Source: Paenibacillus dauci
Lineage (GTDB): Bacteria; Bacillota; Bacilli; Paenibacillales; Paenibacillaceae
Assembly: GCF_000971985.1 (NCBI RefSeq)
Contig: NZ_LAQQ01000001.1
Span: forward strand, 1,364,001 to 1,428,000
Reading direction: 5' to 3'
DNA length: 64,000 nucleotides
Below the pieces are notes generated by a model. The model did no database searches. It saw only the letters and a list, made by a program, of their open reading frames with translations, and was not told the DNA's origin. The position numbers and the translations under genes are program-made. Positions 8,321 through 19,112 of the stretch are shown in pieces (positions within the stretch are counted from its first letter, which is position 1; each line of letters starts with the position of its first letter).

Positions 8321-8701
8321 ATGATGACACATAACCGCAGAAAAACCCCGTTCCGTTATGTACTGAAAGAACCTGTACCCTTTGCTCTGCACATCCTGCA
8401 AATCAATGGCAAAGCTGTACATTCGAAGCCGATGCAGGCTCTGCTGTTGGATCTGAGCAGTGCAGGCTGCCGTTTATCCCTTCCTGTAGAGATTCAGGCA
8501 GATCATCAAGAAATCCGCGTCAGCATCCATATGCTACTGCATGAAGAACCTCTGTATTTGGAAGGTCGTCTGAAATGGAACCGTACCGAATCCGGACGCT
8601 ACCATTATGGCGTAGAGATTGAATTTCCGCCAAACGGACGCGATCAACTACTGCGTGAACTGCGCATTCTCGCCAGCAAAAACAAAATCATCATCACCTG
8701 A
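8321..8701 (+). CDS. PilZ-domain cyclic-di-GMP binding protein
   Basis: 126 residues with AAAGGAGG before the ATG. The N-terminal RRKTPFRYVL segment is the arginine motif of PilZ domains, although the spacing reads R7-KTPF-R12, or K8-TPF-R12 with Lys for the first Arg. It is followed by DLSSAGCRLSL, the (D/N)xSxxG motif, and YGVEIEF at the end of the barrel. PilZ domains bind c-di-GMP and usually slow motility or alter surface behaviour. A sigma-D promoter upstream places it in the motility regulon. The nonstandard RxxxR leaves ligand binding unproven. Confidence 0.8.
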   Translation: MMTHNRRKTPFRYVLKEPVPFALHILQINGKAVHSKPMQALLLDLSSAGCRLSLPVEIQADHQEIRVSIHMLLHEEPLYLEGRLKWNRTESGRYHYGVEIEFPPNGRDQLLRELRILASKNKIIIT

Positions 8702-8794
8702 TACATTCAGCTATTTTACTGTTCTGTGCTCCCTTCCTTCTACTCTATTCCTGTGTATCCGGTGATAGCATCCATATATGACTGTCAGGTTTAC

Positions 8795-8858
8795 TTGAAA
8801 ATACGTTATCGTAAGCATACAATGAAGCAGCAGATTTCTGCATAATTATGCGATAACG
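8795..8858 (+). promoter_or_regulatory. Promoter with operator-like inverted repeat for the 8872 SDR
   Basis: TTGAAA (8795-8800), 17 bases, TACAAT (8818-8823). CGTTATCG at 8804-8811 lies inside the spacer and its complement CGATAACG recurs at 8851-8858, abutting the SD. Confidence 0.5.
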
Positions 8859-8871
8859 GAGGAACAAAGGT

Positions 8872-9630
8872 ATGAGTGAGACGAAGAGTAAAGTAGCTGT
8901 AATCACTGGAGGTGGCAGTGGACTGGGTCAGTCCGTGGCACTGAAATTGGCGGAATCAGGCATTAATATCAGTATCGTTGATATCTCGGAAACAGCAGGC
9001 CAAGAGACGATTACACTGCTGAAGCAAAAGGGCGCCGATGCTATTTTTATTCAGGCAGATGTGAGCCGGGCCGAAGATGTCAAAAATTATGTAGATCGTA
9101 CAGTAGAGCATTTTGGCACGATTGATATGTTTTTTAATAATGCCGGAATTTCCGGACCGGGTACACAATTTGCAGAGAATACGATTGAGCAGATCAATCA
9201 GGTGGTAGGTATTAATCTGCTCGGTGGATTGTATGGTATCAAATATGTGCTGGAAGTCATGCTTCAGCATGGCGGCGGCTCGATTGTAAATACATCTTCG
9301 ACCGCTGGACTGGTAGGTCAGGCTACCGTGGGTTCCTACTCGGCTACCAAGCATGGAATTATCGGGATTACACGTACAGTTGCTGTTGAATATGCCGATC
9401 AGGGTATCCAGATTAATGCGATTGCTCCGGGTACTACCGAGACTCCAATGGTCAGACAATATCGTCAGGATAATCCCGAGACTTTCCAGGCCGTAGAAAA
9501 TGCTATTCCGCAGCGTCGTCTGGGACAACCCGAAGAGATCGCCGATCTGGTCGCTTTCCTGCTCAGTGATCGTGCCCGCTATATCAACGGAGCTGTGATA
9601 CCTATTGATGGCGGATTTACCGCTCAATAA
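8872..9630 (+). CDS. Short-chain dehydrogenase/reductase (classical SDR)
   Basis: 252 residues with GGAGG nine bases upstream. Rossmann motif TGGGSGLG (residues 13-20), NNAGI, catalytic Ser in NTSSTAG and YSATKHG with the Tyr-x3-Lys pair; the end, GRARYINGAVIPIDGGFTAQ-like, is typical of FabG-type SDRs. NAD(P)-dependent oxidation or reduction of an alcohol or ketone; substrate unknown. It is convergent with an AraC regulator of the type often found beside SDRs. Confidence 0.88.
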   Translation: MSETKSKVAVITGGGSGLGQSVALKLAESGINISIVDISETAGQETITLLKQKGADAIFIQADVSRAEDVKNYVDRTVEHFGTIDMFFNNAGISGPGTQFAENTIEQINQVVGINLLGGLYGIKYVLEVMLQHGGGSIVNTSSTAGLVGQATVGSYSATKHGIIGITRTVAVEYADQGIQINAIAPGTTETPMVRQYRQDNPETFQAVENAIPQRRLGQPEEIADLVAFLLSDRARYINGAVIPIDGGFTAQ

Positions 9631-9700
9631 TTACAAATATACCAATCGTACATAATATAAAAGCATCGGAAATGAATCCGATGCGCCCCTGTACGTTTAT

Positions 9701-9735
9701 AACATGCACCGTCTATGATGACGGTGCATGTTTTA
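9701..9735. terminator. Bidirectional terminator between SDR and AraC genes
   Basis: AACATGCACCGTC-TATGAT-GACGGTGCATGTT, 13-bp stem. A smaller hairpin GCATCGG/CCGATGC precedes it at 9663-9684. Confidence 0.75.
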
Positions 9736-10653
9736 TATAACTACCTGACATTCACGTAATCGCTTCATATCACTTATCGGCGGAAGACCGAATAGCCGGG
9801 CATATTCACGACTGAATTGGGAAGGACTCTCATACCCTACACGATAGCCAACTTCGGCTGCATCCGCCGCTTCCGATAGCAGTAGACGACGCGCTTCCTG
9901 AAGCCGTACCTGCTTTTGGTACTGCAGCGGGCTCATGCCGGTGACTTCTTTGAAATAACGATGCAGTGAGGAACTGCTCATGCTGCCTGCAGCTGCCAAT
10001 TCCTCGACACGCAGCGGCTGATCGTAGTACTGCTTGATATGTTTGATGACTCCGGCGACGCGCGATGTACTGCTGCCGGTCACTGCCAGCTGCCGCAATA
10101 TATCTCCCTGTTGATCTTGCCAGATACGATACAGGATCTCCCGGATTAACAGGGGGGCAAGCACCTCAATATGATCCGGCGTCTCCAGCAGTCTGACCAG
10201 CCGCAGTATCGCATCGGTCAATCCCAGATCAGTCCGGCTTACACATAGGGCACGCTTGGCCGGTGCGGCGGCAGCCTGAAGTTCCGTCTCTTGCACCATC
10301 TCCAGAATCTGTGCAGGGTCCAGAGCCAGCCGGACTGCCAGATAGGGATGATCACGATCAGCTTCGATTACCTGACCCGAAATAGGCAGATCGACTGAGA
10401 CGAGAAAGTAATCCAGCGGGCCATATTCGTAACTCTCCTGTCCCAGCATCACCTGCTTGCGCCCCTGAGCTACCAGACAAATAGCCGGTTCATAGATCAT
10501 ATGGATCGCATTGGTTAATTCACTGTTACGAATCAGGCTTAGTGACAGAATCTGTGTTGGCTGAATGCCTTCTTGATCAGTTAATCGCTCAATCTCACCC
10601 GCCAACTCCTGCAGACGATCGTGGATTCTCTGATCGGTATCCATCATGGTCAT
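9733..10653 (-). CDS. AraC family regulator with AraC_N ligand domain
   Basis: 306 residues, AGGAGG seven bases before the ATG. Residues ~30-185 match the AraC_N (PF06719) cupin-like domain: NAIHMIYEPAICLVAQGRKQV and YLAVRLALDPAQILEM. The C-terminus is a double helix-turn-helix: LRVEELAAAGSMSSSSLHRYFKEVTGMSPLQYQ and the VGYRVGYESPSQFSREYARLFG second HTH. Such regulators usually respond to small molecules and control adjacent oxidoreductases. Tandem repeats upstream at 10740-10787 are the likely binding sites. Divergent from the Atu4866/SDR genes. Confidence 0.85.
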   Translation of the reverse strand: MTMMDTDQRIHDRLQELAGEIERLTDQEGIQPTQILSLSLIRNSELTNAIHMIYEPAICLVAQGRKQVMLGQESYEYGPLDYFLVSVDLPISGQVIEADRDHPYLAVRLALDPAQILEMVQETELQAAAAPAKRALCVSRTDLGLTDAILRLVRLLETPDHIEVLAPLLIREILYRIWQDQQGDILRQLAVTGSSTSRVAGVIKHIKQYYDQPLRVEELAAAGSMSSSSLHRYFKEVTGMSPLQYQKQVRLQEARRLLLSEAADAAEVGYRVGYESPSQFSREYARLFGLPPISDMKRLRECQVVI

Positions 10654-10739
10654 ATCTATTCCTCCTGCCTACATAGAATACTCGAAATATGAATTTCTCT
10701 ATCATCCATCCTGTCAATTATCATTTTCCTGTTGAATTC

Positions 10740-10787
10740 AATTTCTGCTGTACCTAAATTGCGAATTTCTGCTGTAACCATTTTGCG
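10740..10787. repeat. Two tandem 24-bp repeats, likely AraC operator
   Basis: Units at 10740-10763 and 10764-10787 share AATTTCTGCTGTA and the final TTGCG. They sit between the divergent AraC gene and the Atu4866 gene. Direct repeats of this size are the normal form of AraC-family sites. Confidence 0.55.
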
Positions 10788-10973
10788 AGTTTCAGGCAAG
10801 AATCCGGGCTGATCTTGCTACCGCTTCCTGCTGAATGAGGCACATAATAAAGACATCAGCAAGTGGCAGCACTCCTTATCTTCATACACTGTTTGTATAC
10901 GATAAGTATATTCTATACAGCCGTATATCATGCCGCTGCTATTTTAATTATAACCAGCAAAGGAGAGATTACC

Positions 10974-11225
10974 ATGTCCGAACCAACTGTATCGACTCAT
11001 CCGTATATTGGCATGTGGGTAACCGCAGACGGTTATATCCGTCACGAATTATTACCGGGTGGACGCTATGATGAAACCAGAGGGACGATTACAAGTGCCT
11101 ACACAGGTCATTATACAATTACCGGTGATCATATTGACTATGTGGATGATACCGGGTTTACTGCCGATGGTGATTTTCGTGAAGATGTACTTTACCATGC
11201 CGGGATGGTTCTTTATCGTGAATAA
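10974..11225 (+). CDS. Atu4866-family small protein
   Basis: 83 residues starting at the ATG with AAAGGAG eight bases upstream. The sequence GMWVTADGYIRHELLPGGRY, then HIDYVDDTGFTADGDF and DVLYHAGMVLYR are the hallmark stretches of the Atu4866 family (PF11512), a small beta-rich lipocalin-like fold of unknown function. Genes of this family often lie beside AraC regulators and SDRs, as here. Cytosolic. Probably a ligand-binding or stress-related protein controlled by the divergent AraC regulator. Confidence 0.85.
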   Translation: MSEPTVSTHPYIGMWVTADGYIRHELLPGGRYDETRGTITSAYTGHYTITGDHIDYVDDTGFTADGDFREDVLYHAGMVLYRE

Positions 11226-11450
11226 GACTGACTATACTCTTGTTTATTGAATAATAGACAACACACTTTATTACTTTCAAAACATTATGTTTTTAGATCA
11301 AACTATCCGGGATATGTATAGTACACAGGTTCAACTATGGAACGTTGGCAGATGATTCGTACAAGAAACACCAGCAGATGATTAGAGATATTAGCGATTC
11401 TGGATGTCTTCAAATGGGATTTTAAAATATAATTTACTGGAGGAATTATC

Positions 11451-12188
11451 ATGTCTAATCTGAATGGAAAAGTAATTGTTATTACAGGTGCAAGCAGCGG
11501 AATCGGAGAAGCAACCGCGCGTCTATTGGCTGCCAGGGGAGCACACGTCGTTCTGGGCGCCCGCCGCACCGAGCGACTGGAAGTCATCACTTCCGAGATC
11601 CAGGCTGCTGGCGGATCTGCAGCGTATATGCAACTGGATGTAACGCGGCTGGAGGAAATGGAGCAATTTATACAGTTTGCCGTTCATACTTATGGACAGG
11701 TGGATGTGCTATTGAATAATGCAGGAGTCATGCCGCTCTCCGCTCTTGAAGAGATCAAAGTGGAGGAGTGGAATCGTATGATTGATGTCAATATACGCGG
11801 TGTACTGCATGGGATTGCCGCAGGATTACCACTTATGAAACAGCAGTCCAACGGCCATTTTATCAATATCGCATCGATCGGGGCTTACAGCGTTACTCCT
11901 ACAGCAGCAGTCTACTGCGCAACCAAATACGCCGTTAAAGCAATTACGGATGGACTGCGAATGGAGACGGACTCCAATATACGGGTTACACTGATTTCTC
12001 CGGGTGTAACAGAGTCCGAATTGGCAGATACCATATCTGACGAACATGCCCGCCAGGCGATGAAAGAATACCGCAGCGTCTCTATCCCTGCATCGAGTAT
12101 TGCCAACGCGATCCTGTATGCGATTGAGCAACCTGCCGAAGTGGACGTAAGCGAGATGATTATCCGCCCGGCTGCCAGCATTCATTAA
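11451..12188 (+). CDS. Short-chain dehydrogenase/reductase (YdfG-like)
   Basis: 245 residues, TGGAGG ten bases before the ATG. TGASSGIG, NNAGVMPLS, IASIGAY and YCATKYAVK are the SDR cofactor and catalytic motifs. The LEEIKVEEWNRMIDVNIRGVLHGI stretch and AEVDVSEMIIRPAASIH end fit the YdfG/serine-dehydrogenase-like clade of NADP enzymes. Separated by 225 bases from the Atu4866 gene and on the same strand, so possibly co-transcribed. The substrate cannot be read from the sequence. Confidence 0.87.
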   Translation: MSNLNGKVIVITGASSGIGEATARLLAARGAHVVLGARRTERLEVITSEIQAAGGSAAYMQLDVTRLEEMEQFIQFAVHTYGQVDVLLNNAGVMPLSALEEIKVEEWNRMIDVNIRGVLHGIAAGLPLMKQQSNGHFINIASIGAYSVTPTAAVYCATKYAVKAITDGLRMETDSNIRVTLISPGVTESELADTISDEHARQAMKEYRSVSIPASSIANAILYAIEQPAEVDVSEMIIRPAASIH

Positions 12189-12298
12189 ATGCACAAACAG
12201 CACAACCCGATATAAGCTCGTTAGTGAGCTTGTACGGTGGTGCTTGCTGTAAATTCAGACCCTATTTATCTTCGCTCATACCATATCTGATTATTATA

Positions 12299-12335
12299 AA
12301 AAGCCCCTGATCCAGGATCGGGGCTTTCTTTTTTA
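12299..12335. terminator. Bidirectional terminator
   Basis: AAAGCCCCTGATC-CA-GGATCGGGGCTTT followed by T-rich sequence on the plus strand. Confidence 0.8.
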
Positions 12336-12405
12336 TTCCAATCTTGTGTTATGATGCTATGTTGACGTTGTACCTGGTTTAGGAGCGATAGGTTCCGGCT
12401 TGCTG

Positions 12406-12690
12406 CTACTTGGACCCCTTTTCCTTAAAGGCACGAATAAAGCGTGTAGGGTCTTTGCGAATCGTGTACGAAAATACACCTTTGCTGGTATGCAGATAGA
12501 ATAATCCTTCGCCTGCTCCCAGTTTACGATAGGACATATCGAATATATCACACAGTGGAAATTCTCTGCGGTGCGTAATCAGACGATCTTCATACAGCAC
12601 CATTTCCCGCTCGTCGGTCAGGTATTTCTGCTCGCGATCTGTAATTTCACGCTCGATTTTGTAATAAGGCTGTACGGCGATCTGCTTCAC
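12406..12690 (-). CDS. Small conserved-looking protein, possible PH-like fold
   Basis: 94 residues from a GTG start preceded by a purine-rich SD (GGCAGGGG). Alternating beta strands with EMVLYEDRLITHRREFPLCDIFDMSY and GLFYLHTSKGVFSYTIRKDPTRFIRAFKE resemble the short PH-like domain proteins of Bacillales, in which a strand-rich body ends in one helix. That assignment is pattern-based and weak. Cytosolic, single gene, no operon partner. Confidence 0.6.
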   Translation of the reverse strand: MKQIAVQPYYKIEREITDREQKYLTDEREMVLYEDRLITHRREFPLCDIFDMSYRKLGAGEGLFYLHTSKGVFSYTIRKDPTRFIRAFKEKGSK

Positions 12691-12955
12691 TGCAACCCCT
12701 GCCTTCCCCTTCGAGTATTCAGCGCAAGTGGAGCAAACAACATGATACGACGCTGATAGATCATTGTTGTTTTTATTTCTACCAGACTACAACTTGATCA
12801 TAAACCCTAATTTATATCGTCTTATTACCCAATTATTCGGATGGAATGTCATCATGGATAAGCCTTTTTCGAATAAAATCCGGAAATAAGACATTTTTTA
12901 CACAAATCGCGATTTGAAGAGGTTTGTTTTACATAAGGATTACAAAAAAGAGAGT

Positions 12956-15547
<2,592 letters not shown>

Positions 15548-16050
15548 TCTTGTCTAATGAAGTGTACCTTTTATCGGACATGATGCTAATTAGTTGCTCT
15601 TTTTGAAGGGCATCATATTTAACGAAGTACACTTTGTGAGGACATGATGTCTAAATGATTGTCCTTTTAATCGAAAGCTATGTTTTCTTGGTGGATTGAG
15701 TATCTGTTTTTGCTTAAATATAGTTGCCTTATTGATCTGATGTAATGTCTTTCTCTGATTGCACTAAAATTACCAGAGTATATTCATCTTTCTGCCAGAC
15801 TTTCAGCGGGAACAAGAATCTGTTCCATATCAAACCATCAGAATCAAACGGAACAGGATTCTTGCTCTTGCTGAACATCAAGCAGATGAATGATTAATAT
15901 CTGATAAGATAAAAAAGGAATCATGGGATTTGCATTTGTATACATCGGTACGATCAGCTTCAGACAGAGAGATCGCCAAAGCTGTATAGCGAAGCTGAAC
16001 TGATGATAGAGCCGAATAACAAGCTATAGCCCAAGAAAAATATAACCGAA
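15548..16050. other. Noncoding stretch with direct and inverted repeats
   Basis: About 500 bases with no credible gene. Two degenerate copies of a ~52-base unit (15556-15607 and 15621-15675) share GAAGT, ACTTT-like, GGACATGATG and TTTT blocks. An inverted repeat pairs CAAGAATCTGTTCC at 15813-15826 with GGAACAGGATTCTTG at 15850-15864. A small RNA ending at the 16051 terminator is possible but unsupported. Confidence 0.4.
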
Positions 16051-16092
16051 AAGCTGGACACCGTGTTAGCAACCACAGTGTCCAGCTTTTTT
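16051..16092 (+). terminator. Strong terminator
   Basis: AAGCTGGACAC-C-GTG pairs with CAC-A-GTGTCCAGCTT, then six T residues. It is 500 bases beyond the glucosidase stop. Confidence 0.75.
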
Positions 16093-16168
16093 CATATTCC
16101 TTCAGCAGCACAGATATATCATGGGTAATCTATACGTTTCCCTGTAACTTCTTTAATTTACACATATA

Positions 16169-16217
16169 TAAAAGCCCTATACGCAGAGTACCCTTACAAC
16201 CTGCGGATAGGGCTTTT
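16169..16217 (-). terminator. Terminator of sleB
   Basis: AAAAGCCCTAT-CGCAG pairs with CTGCG-ATAGGGCTTTT, 22 bases after the sleB stop. Confidence 0.75.
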
Positions 16218-16240
16218 GAAATCGGGAATCAACCCAATAA

Positions 16241-16948
16241 TTAGTTCGTAAAGATATGTTGTCCTACGGTAATAACAGCCGGACGTCTCATACTCCACTG
16301 CGATGTCGCAATCCGTGGATTGTAATAATACAGCGAGCCATTAGTCGGATCGACACCACGAAGTGCCTGGCGTGCTGCATTATACGCGCTCTGATTAGGC
16401 TTGAGGTAATACTGACCGTCTGCTACTGCGGTAAATTGTCCCTGCTGCATCACTACATCCCAGATCGTATTCGGGAATTGACTGGATTGAACACGATTCA
16501 GTACGACTGCGCCTACTGCTACCTGTCCACGGAAAGATTCCCCACGGGCTTCGCCGTAAATGATATGAGCCAGAATATTCACAGCTTCCTGATCGTTCAC
16601 GTGATAACCGGTCACCCGGTTGCTGCTGGAACTGCTCACATTTGCACTCGCAGTTACAATTCCGCTTCGTTTACCACCAAGCTTGGACAGTGTGGCAGGG
16701 CCAGCGACACCATCTGCACTAAGTCCGTGTGCACGCTGAAATTGTTTTACTGCCGAAGTGGTGATACTTCCATAATATCCTGTTGTATTCGCATGAAAGA
16801 ACCCGTGCTCGGCAAGCTGCCGTTGTAATTGAACGACATCTCCACTTCTCATGCCCTGAGTCAGGACAGCAGCGTCTGCGGGTGACGCCATTAGTGTAAT
16901 GCCTAGAGCACAGGCACAGGATGCTATAAAAGCGGGTAGTTTTCTCAT
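16241..16948 (-). CDS. sleB: Spore cortex-lytic enzyme SleB-like
   Basis: 235 residues, exported (signal FIASCACALGITLMASPADA). Residues ~30-90 form a PG_binding_1 domain (GDVVQLQRQLAEHGFFHANTTGYYG, AVKQFQRAHGLSADGVAGPAT). Residues ~120-235 are a Hydrolase_2 domain with the catalytic Glu in IIYGEARGESFRGQVAVGAVVLNRV. This is the SleB lytic transglycosylase that depolymerises cortex peptidoglycan at germination. SleB is normally ~300 residues; this one has a short linker. The ATG overlaps the stop of a small upstream ORF (ATGA). The usual partner gene ypeB does not follow; the downstream region is a terminator and noncoding DNA. A vegetative CwlJ-like hydrolase is the alternative. Confidence 0.85.
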   Translation of the reverse strand: MRKLPAFIASCACALGITLMASPADAAVLTQGMRSGDVVQLQRQLAEHGFFHANTTGYYGSITTSAVKQFQRAHGLSADGVAGPATLSKLGGKRSGIVTASANVSSSSSNRVTGYHVNDQEAVNILAHIIYGEARGESFRGQVAVGAVVLNRVQSSQFPNTIWDVVMQQGQFTAVADGQYYLKPNQSAYNAARQALRGVDPTNGSLYYYNPRIATSQWSMRRPAVITVGQHIFTN

Positions 16949-17241
16949 AGTTCGTTATTACCTCCATTTTTTGAATAGTCGGCTAAGACCATAATATTGG
17001 CTATATGCCCTATTACTGTCGTTCCGGTTATGCGGGTACTCTGGTATGGAACTATATTATTAGGTATCGGTATCTGACCCGGTATAAATAAATAGCTCCT
17101 TTGAGTCGCGTTGTTCCGTTCAATATCACCCTGCTTCAAACAAGGAAATAGATAACGCATTACAAAAATGTAACCAGGTAAACACATGAACAATAAACAT
17201 ATTGGTAGCAGTATAGCATACCTTTTGGCTGACATCACCAT
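16945..17241 (-). CDS. Small membrane protein coupled to sleB
   Basis: 98 residues, one N-terminal membrane segment (YAILLPICLLFMCLPGYIF), then a polar extracellular part. Its TGA overlaps the sleB ATG as ATGA, and the SD of sleB lies inside it, which suggests coupled translation. The start lacks a good SD and the family is unknown, so it may instead be a chance ORF in the AT-rich leader. Confidence 0.4.
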   Translation of the reverse strand: MVMSAKRYAILLPICLLFMCLPGYIFVMRYLFPCLKQGDIERNNATQRSYLFIPGQIPIPNNIVPYQSTRITGTTVIGHIANIMVLADYSKNGGNNEL

Positions 17242-17304
17242 GCCACGGACCCATAATATATGATTAAATCAAGCTCCATAGGGTAGTTTCCAGATTTATA
17301 AGAT

Positions 17305-17559
17305 TTAAACTGGGTCATATGTTTTAAGTTTATGTGACTTTTGGTAACCAGCTTCACCATTAATATATTTCATTTTTGTCATCAAATCAAGCCGAGTATG
17401 TAGGATATGCCAACTATGACATAGCCTTAAAGAAGTATTTTTATAATTTTTAAATAGGATTACTTTGTCCTGTTGATGCCGATCATTAGCAATATTACTA
17501 CTAAAATAATAGGTCACTGGGAATTCCAATTTTCTAAAATACAGTATTTGATTATGCAT
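17305..17559 (-). CDS. Doubtful 84-residue ORF
   Basis: An AT-rich ORF (begins MHNQILYFRKLEFPVTYYF) with no SD I can support and no known family. The whole 17242-17810 interval is AT-rich, with no clear promoter or terminator. It may be a decayed gene or noncoding. Confidence 0.2.
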   Translation of the reverse strand: MHNQILYFRKLEFPVTYYFSSNIANDRHQQDKVILFKNYKNTSLRLCHSWHILHTRLDLMTKMKYINGEAGYQKSHKLKTYDPV

Positions 17560-17810
17560 CAGGATATGTCTCTGATTGTGTTACTATCTGATCAAGACTA
17601 TATCGATATCACATAAATAACTGTGTTTGAAAAAGAATTCCCAGTATACCATTCTTGCTCACAACCTGCAAAATGTAGACTTATTTCGCTACCAAATATT
17701 AGTTCCCACAAATAATCAGACTTTCAATTTTACTTTTAAGTTCACTTTTACGTTCGCTGTTGATTGACTTTTGCTTTTACCTTTTTGCCTTTTTACTTGC
17801 CTGCTTTGTC

Positions 17811-19076
17811 TTATTGTTGTTTGGAAATTAGCAAAGGCGGTGTTATACCTTCTACTCCAAGTAGCCCCAGCATCACAAGGAATACATATTGCGCTCCACG
17901 ATAAGCACCTGCAGGGTCAAAATATTCTTCAAGTGTATGCATGCCTCCATATTCTCCGCCGCCGCCAAGTGTAACCGCTGGAATACCAAGACTGATCGCT
18001 ACATTGGAATCCGTACTGCTTGCATCTTCCAGTTCCGGTTCCAGTCCCATCGCGCGATTCGCAGCTGATGCCGCCTGTACAATTGCAGCATCAGACCCCT
18101 GTTCTCCTGCTGGCCGGTCACCGACCAGTTCCAATTGAACTGTCAGCTCATTTTCACGGTTCCAGCGGGTGTTTTCGGCTTCAGCTGCTTTTTGGATAAT
18201 ATTCAATGCCTGCTGCTCCAATTCTGCCAATGCTTGTGCAGAATTGGAGCGCATATCGAGCAGCAGCGTCGCATGCTCCGAAATCGTATTGACGGATGTA
18301 CCTCCTTCTACTACCCCTACACTAAAAGTAGTCTTCGGTTCAGCAGGCGTACGAATCTCCGAGATTCCAGCAATAGCACGTCCCAGCGCATGAATAGGGT
18401 TCGGAATACCAAAATCAGCAAAGCTATGACCACCGGTACCGTGGAAAGTTACTCTGTATCTTTTGCTGCCGGCAGCCAGGTAGGTAATCTTCTCCGGGGC
18501 TCCCGGTTCTACCGAAATGAATCCATCGATATCACTGCGACCTGCAAATAATGCTTTGACTCCGCGCAGATCGCCCAGACCTTCTTCACCGACTGTTGCC
18601 CCAATAATCAGGTTACCTACTGTATGAATACCGGTGTGCTGAAGCGCTCTGGCTATGGTCAGTACAGCAGCGAGACCACGCCCGTCATCCGCAATACCCG
18701 GTGCATAGATACGTCCGTTTCTGTGCTTGGCCTGAACATCGGTACCGGCAGGAAAGACGGTATCCAGATGTGCACATACAACCAGAGTAGGACCACTGCC
18801 ACTGCCAGAACGAAGACCGAATACATTACCTGTCTCATCTACCATAACATCCTGAATGCCATACTCCTCCAGCTTGCGCTGATATACCGCTCCTTTGGCT
18901 GCTTCGGCAAATGTTGGTGCTTCGATCTCTGTAAGTTGAATCTGTTCTTCAATCGTTCGATCATGATCCTGTTCCAGAAACTGCAATCCGGCTTGTACCT
19001 GTACATCAGCCATAAGCTGCTCATAGATCTGTCCAACCTGTGCGGATATAACAGGATGATTGATTGGTTTATTCAT
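17811..19076 (-). CDS. M20/M25/M40 family metallopeptidase
   Basis: 421 residues from the ATG at 19076, which has AAAGGAGG eight bases upstream; the longer frame starts inside that SD. Zinc-site motifs: VVCAHLDTVFP, GIADDGRGL with the bridging Asp, TVGEEGLGD with catalytic Glu, SVEPG and the C-terminal MHTLEEYFDP. The inserted dimerisation domain carries GTGGHSFADFGIPNP. Cytosolic exo- or dipeptidase, probably a peptidase T/carboxypeptidase-like enzyme. It forms an operon with the S9 peptidase, 36 bases apart. Confidence 0.88.
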   Translation of the reverse strand: MNKPINHPVISAQVGQIYEQLMADVQVQAGLQFLEQDHDRTIEEQIQLTEIEAPTFAEAAKGAVYQRKLEEYGIQDVMVDETGNVFGLRSGSGSGPTLVVCAHLDTVFPAGTDVQAKHRNGRIYAPGIADDGRGLAAVLTIARALQHTGIHTVGNLIIGATVGEEGLGDLRGVKALFAGRSDIDGFISVEPGAPEKITYLAAGSKRYRVTFHGTGGHSFADFGIPNPIHALGRAIAGISEIRTPAEPKTTFSVGVVEGGTSVNTISEHATLLLDMRSNSAQALAELEQQALNIIQKAAEAENTRWNRENELTVQLELVGDRPAGEQGSDAAIVQAASAANRAMGLEPELEDASSTDSNVAISLGIPAVTLGGGGEYGGMHTLEEYFDPAGAYRGAQYVFLVMLGLLGVEGITPPLLISKQQ

Positions 19077-19112
19077 ATATTCCGCCTCCTTTGTCATTCA
19101 AATATGGTCTAC

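Noticed and set aside
15878-16111. 77-residue minus-strand ORF near the 16051 terminator
   Set aside because: Hairpin-derived frame, no SD, spans the terminator.
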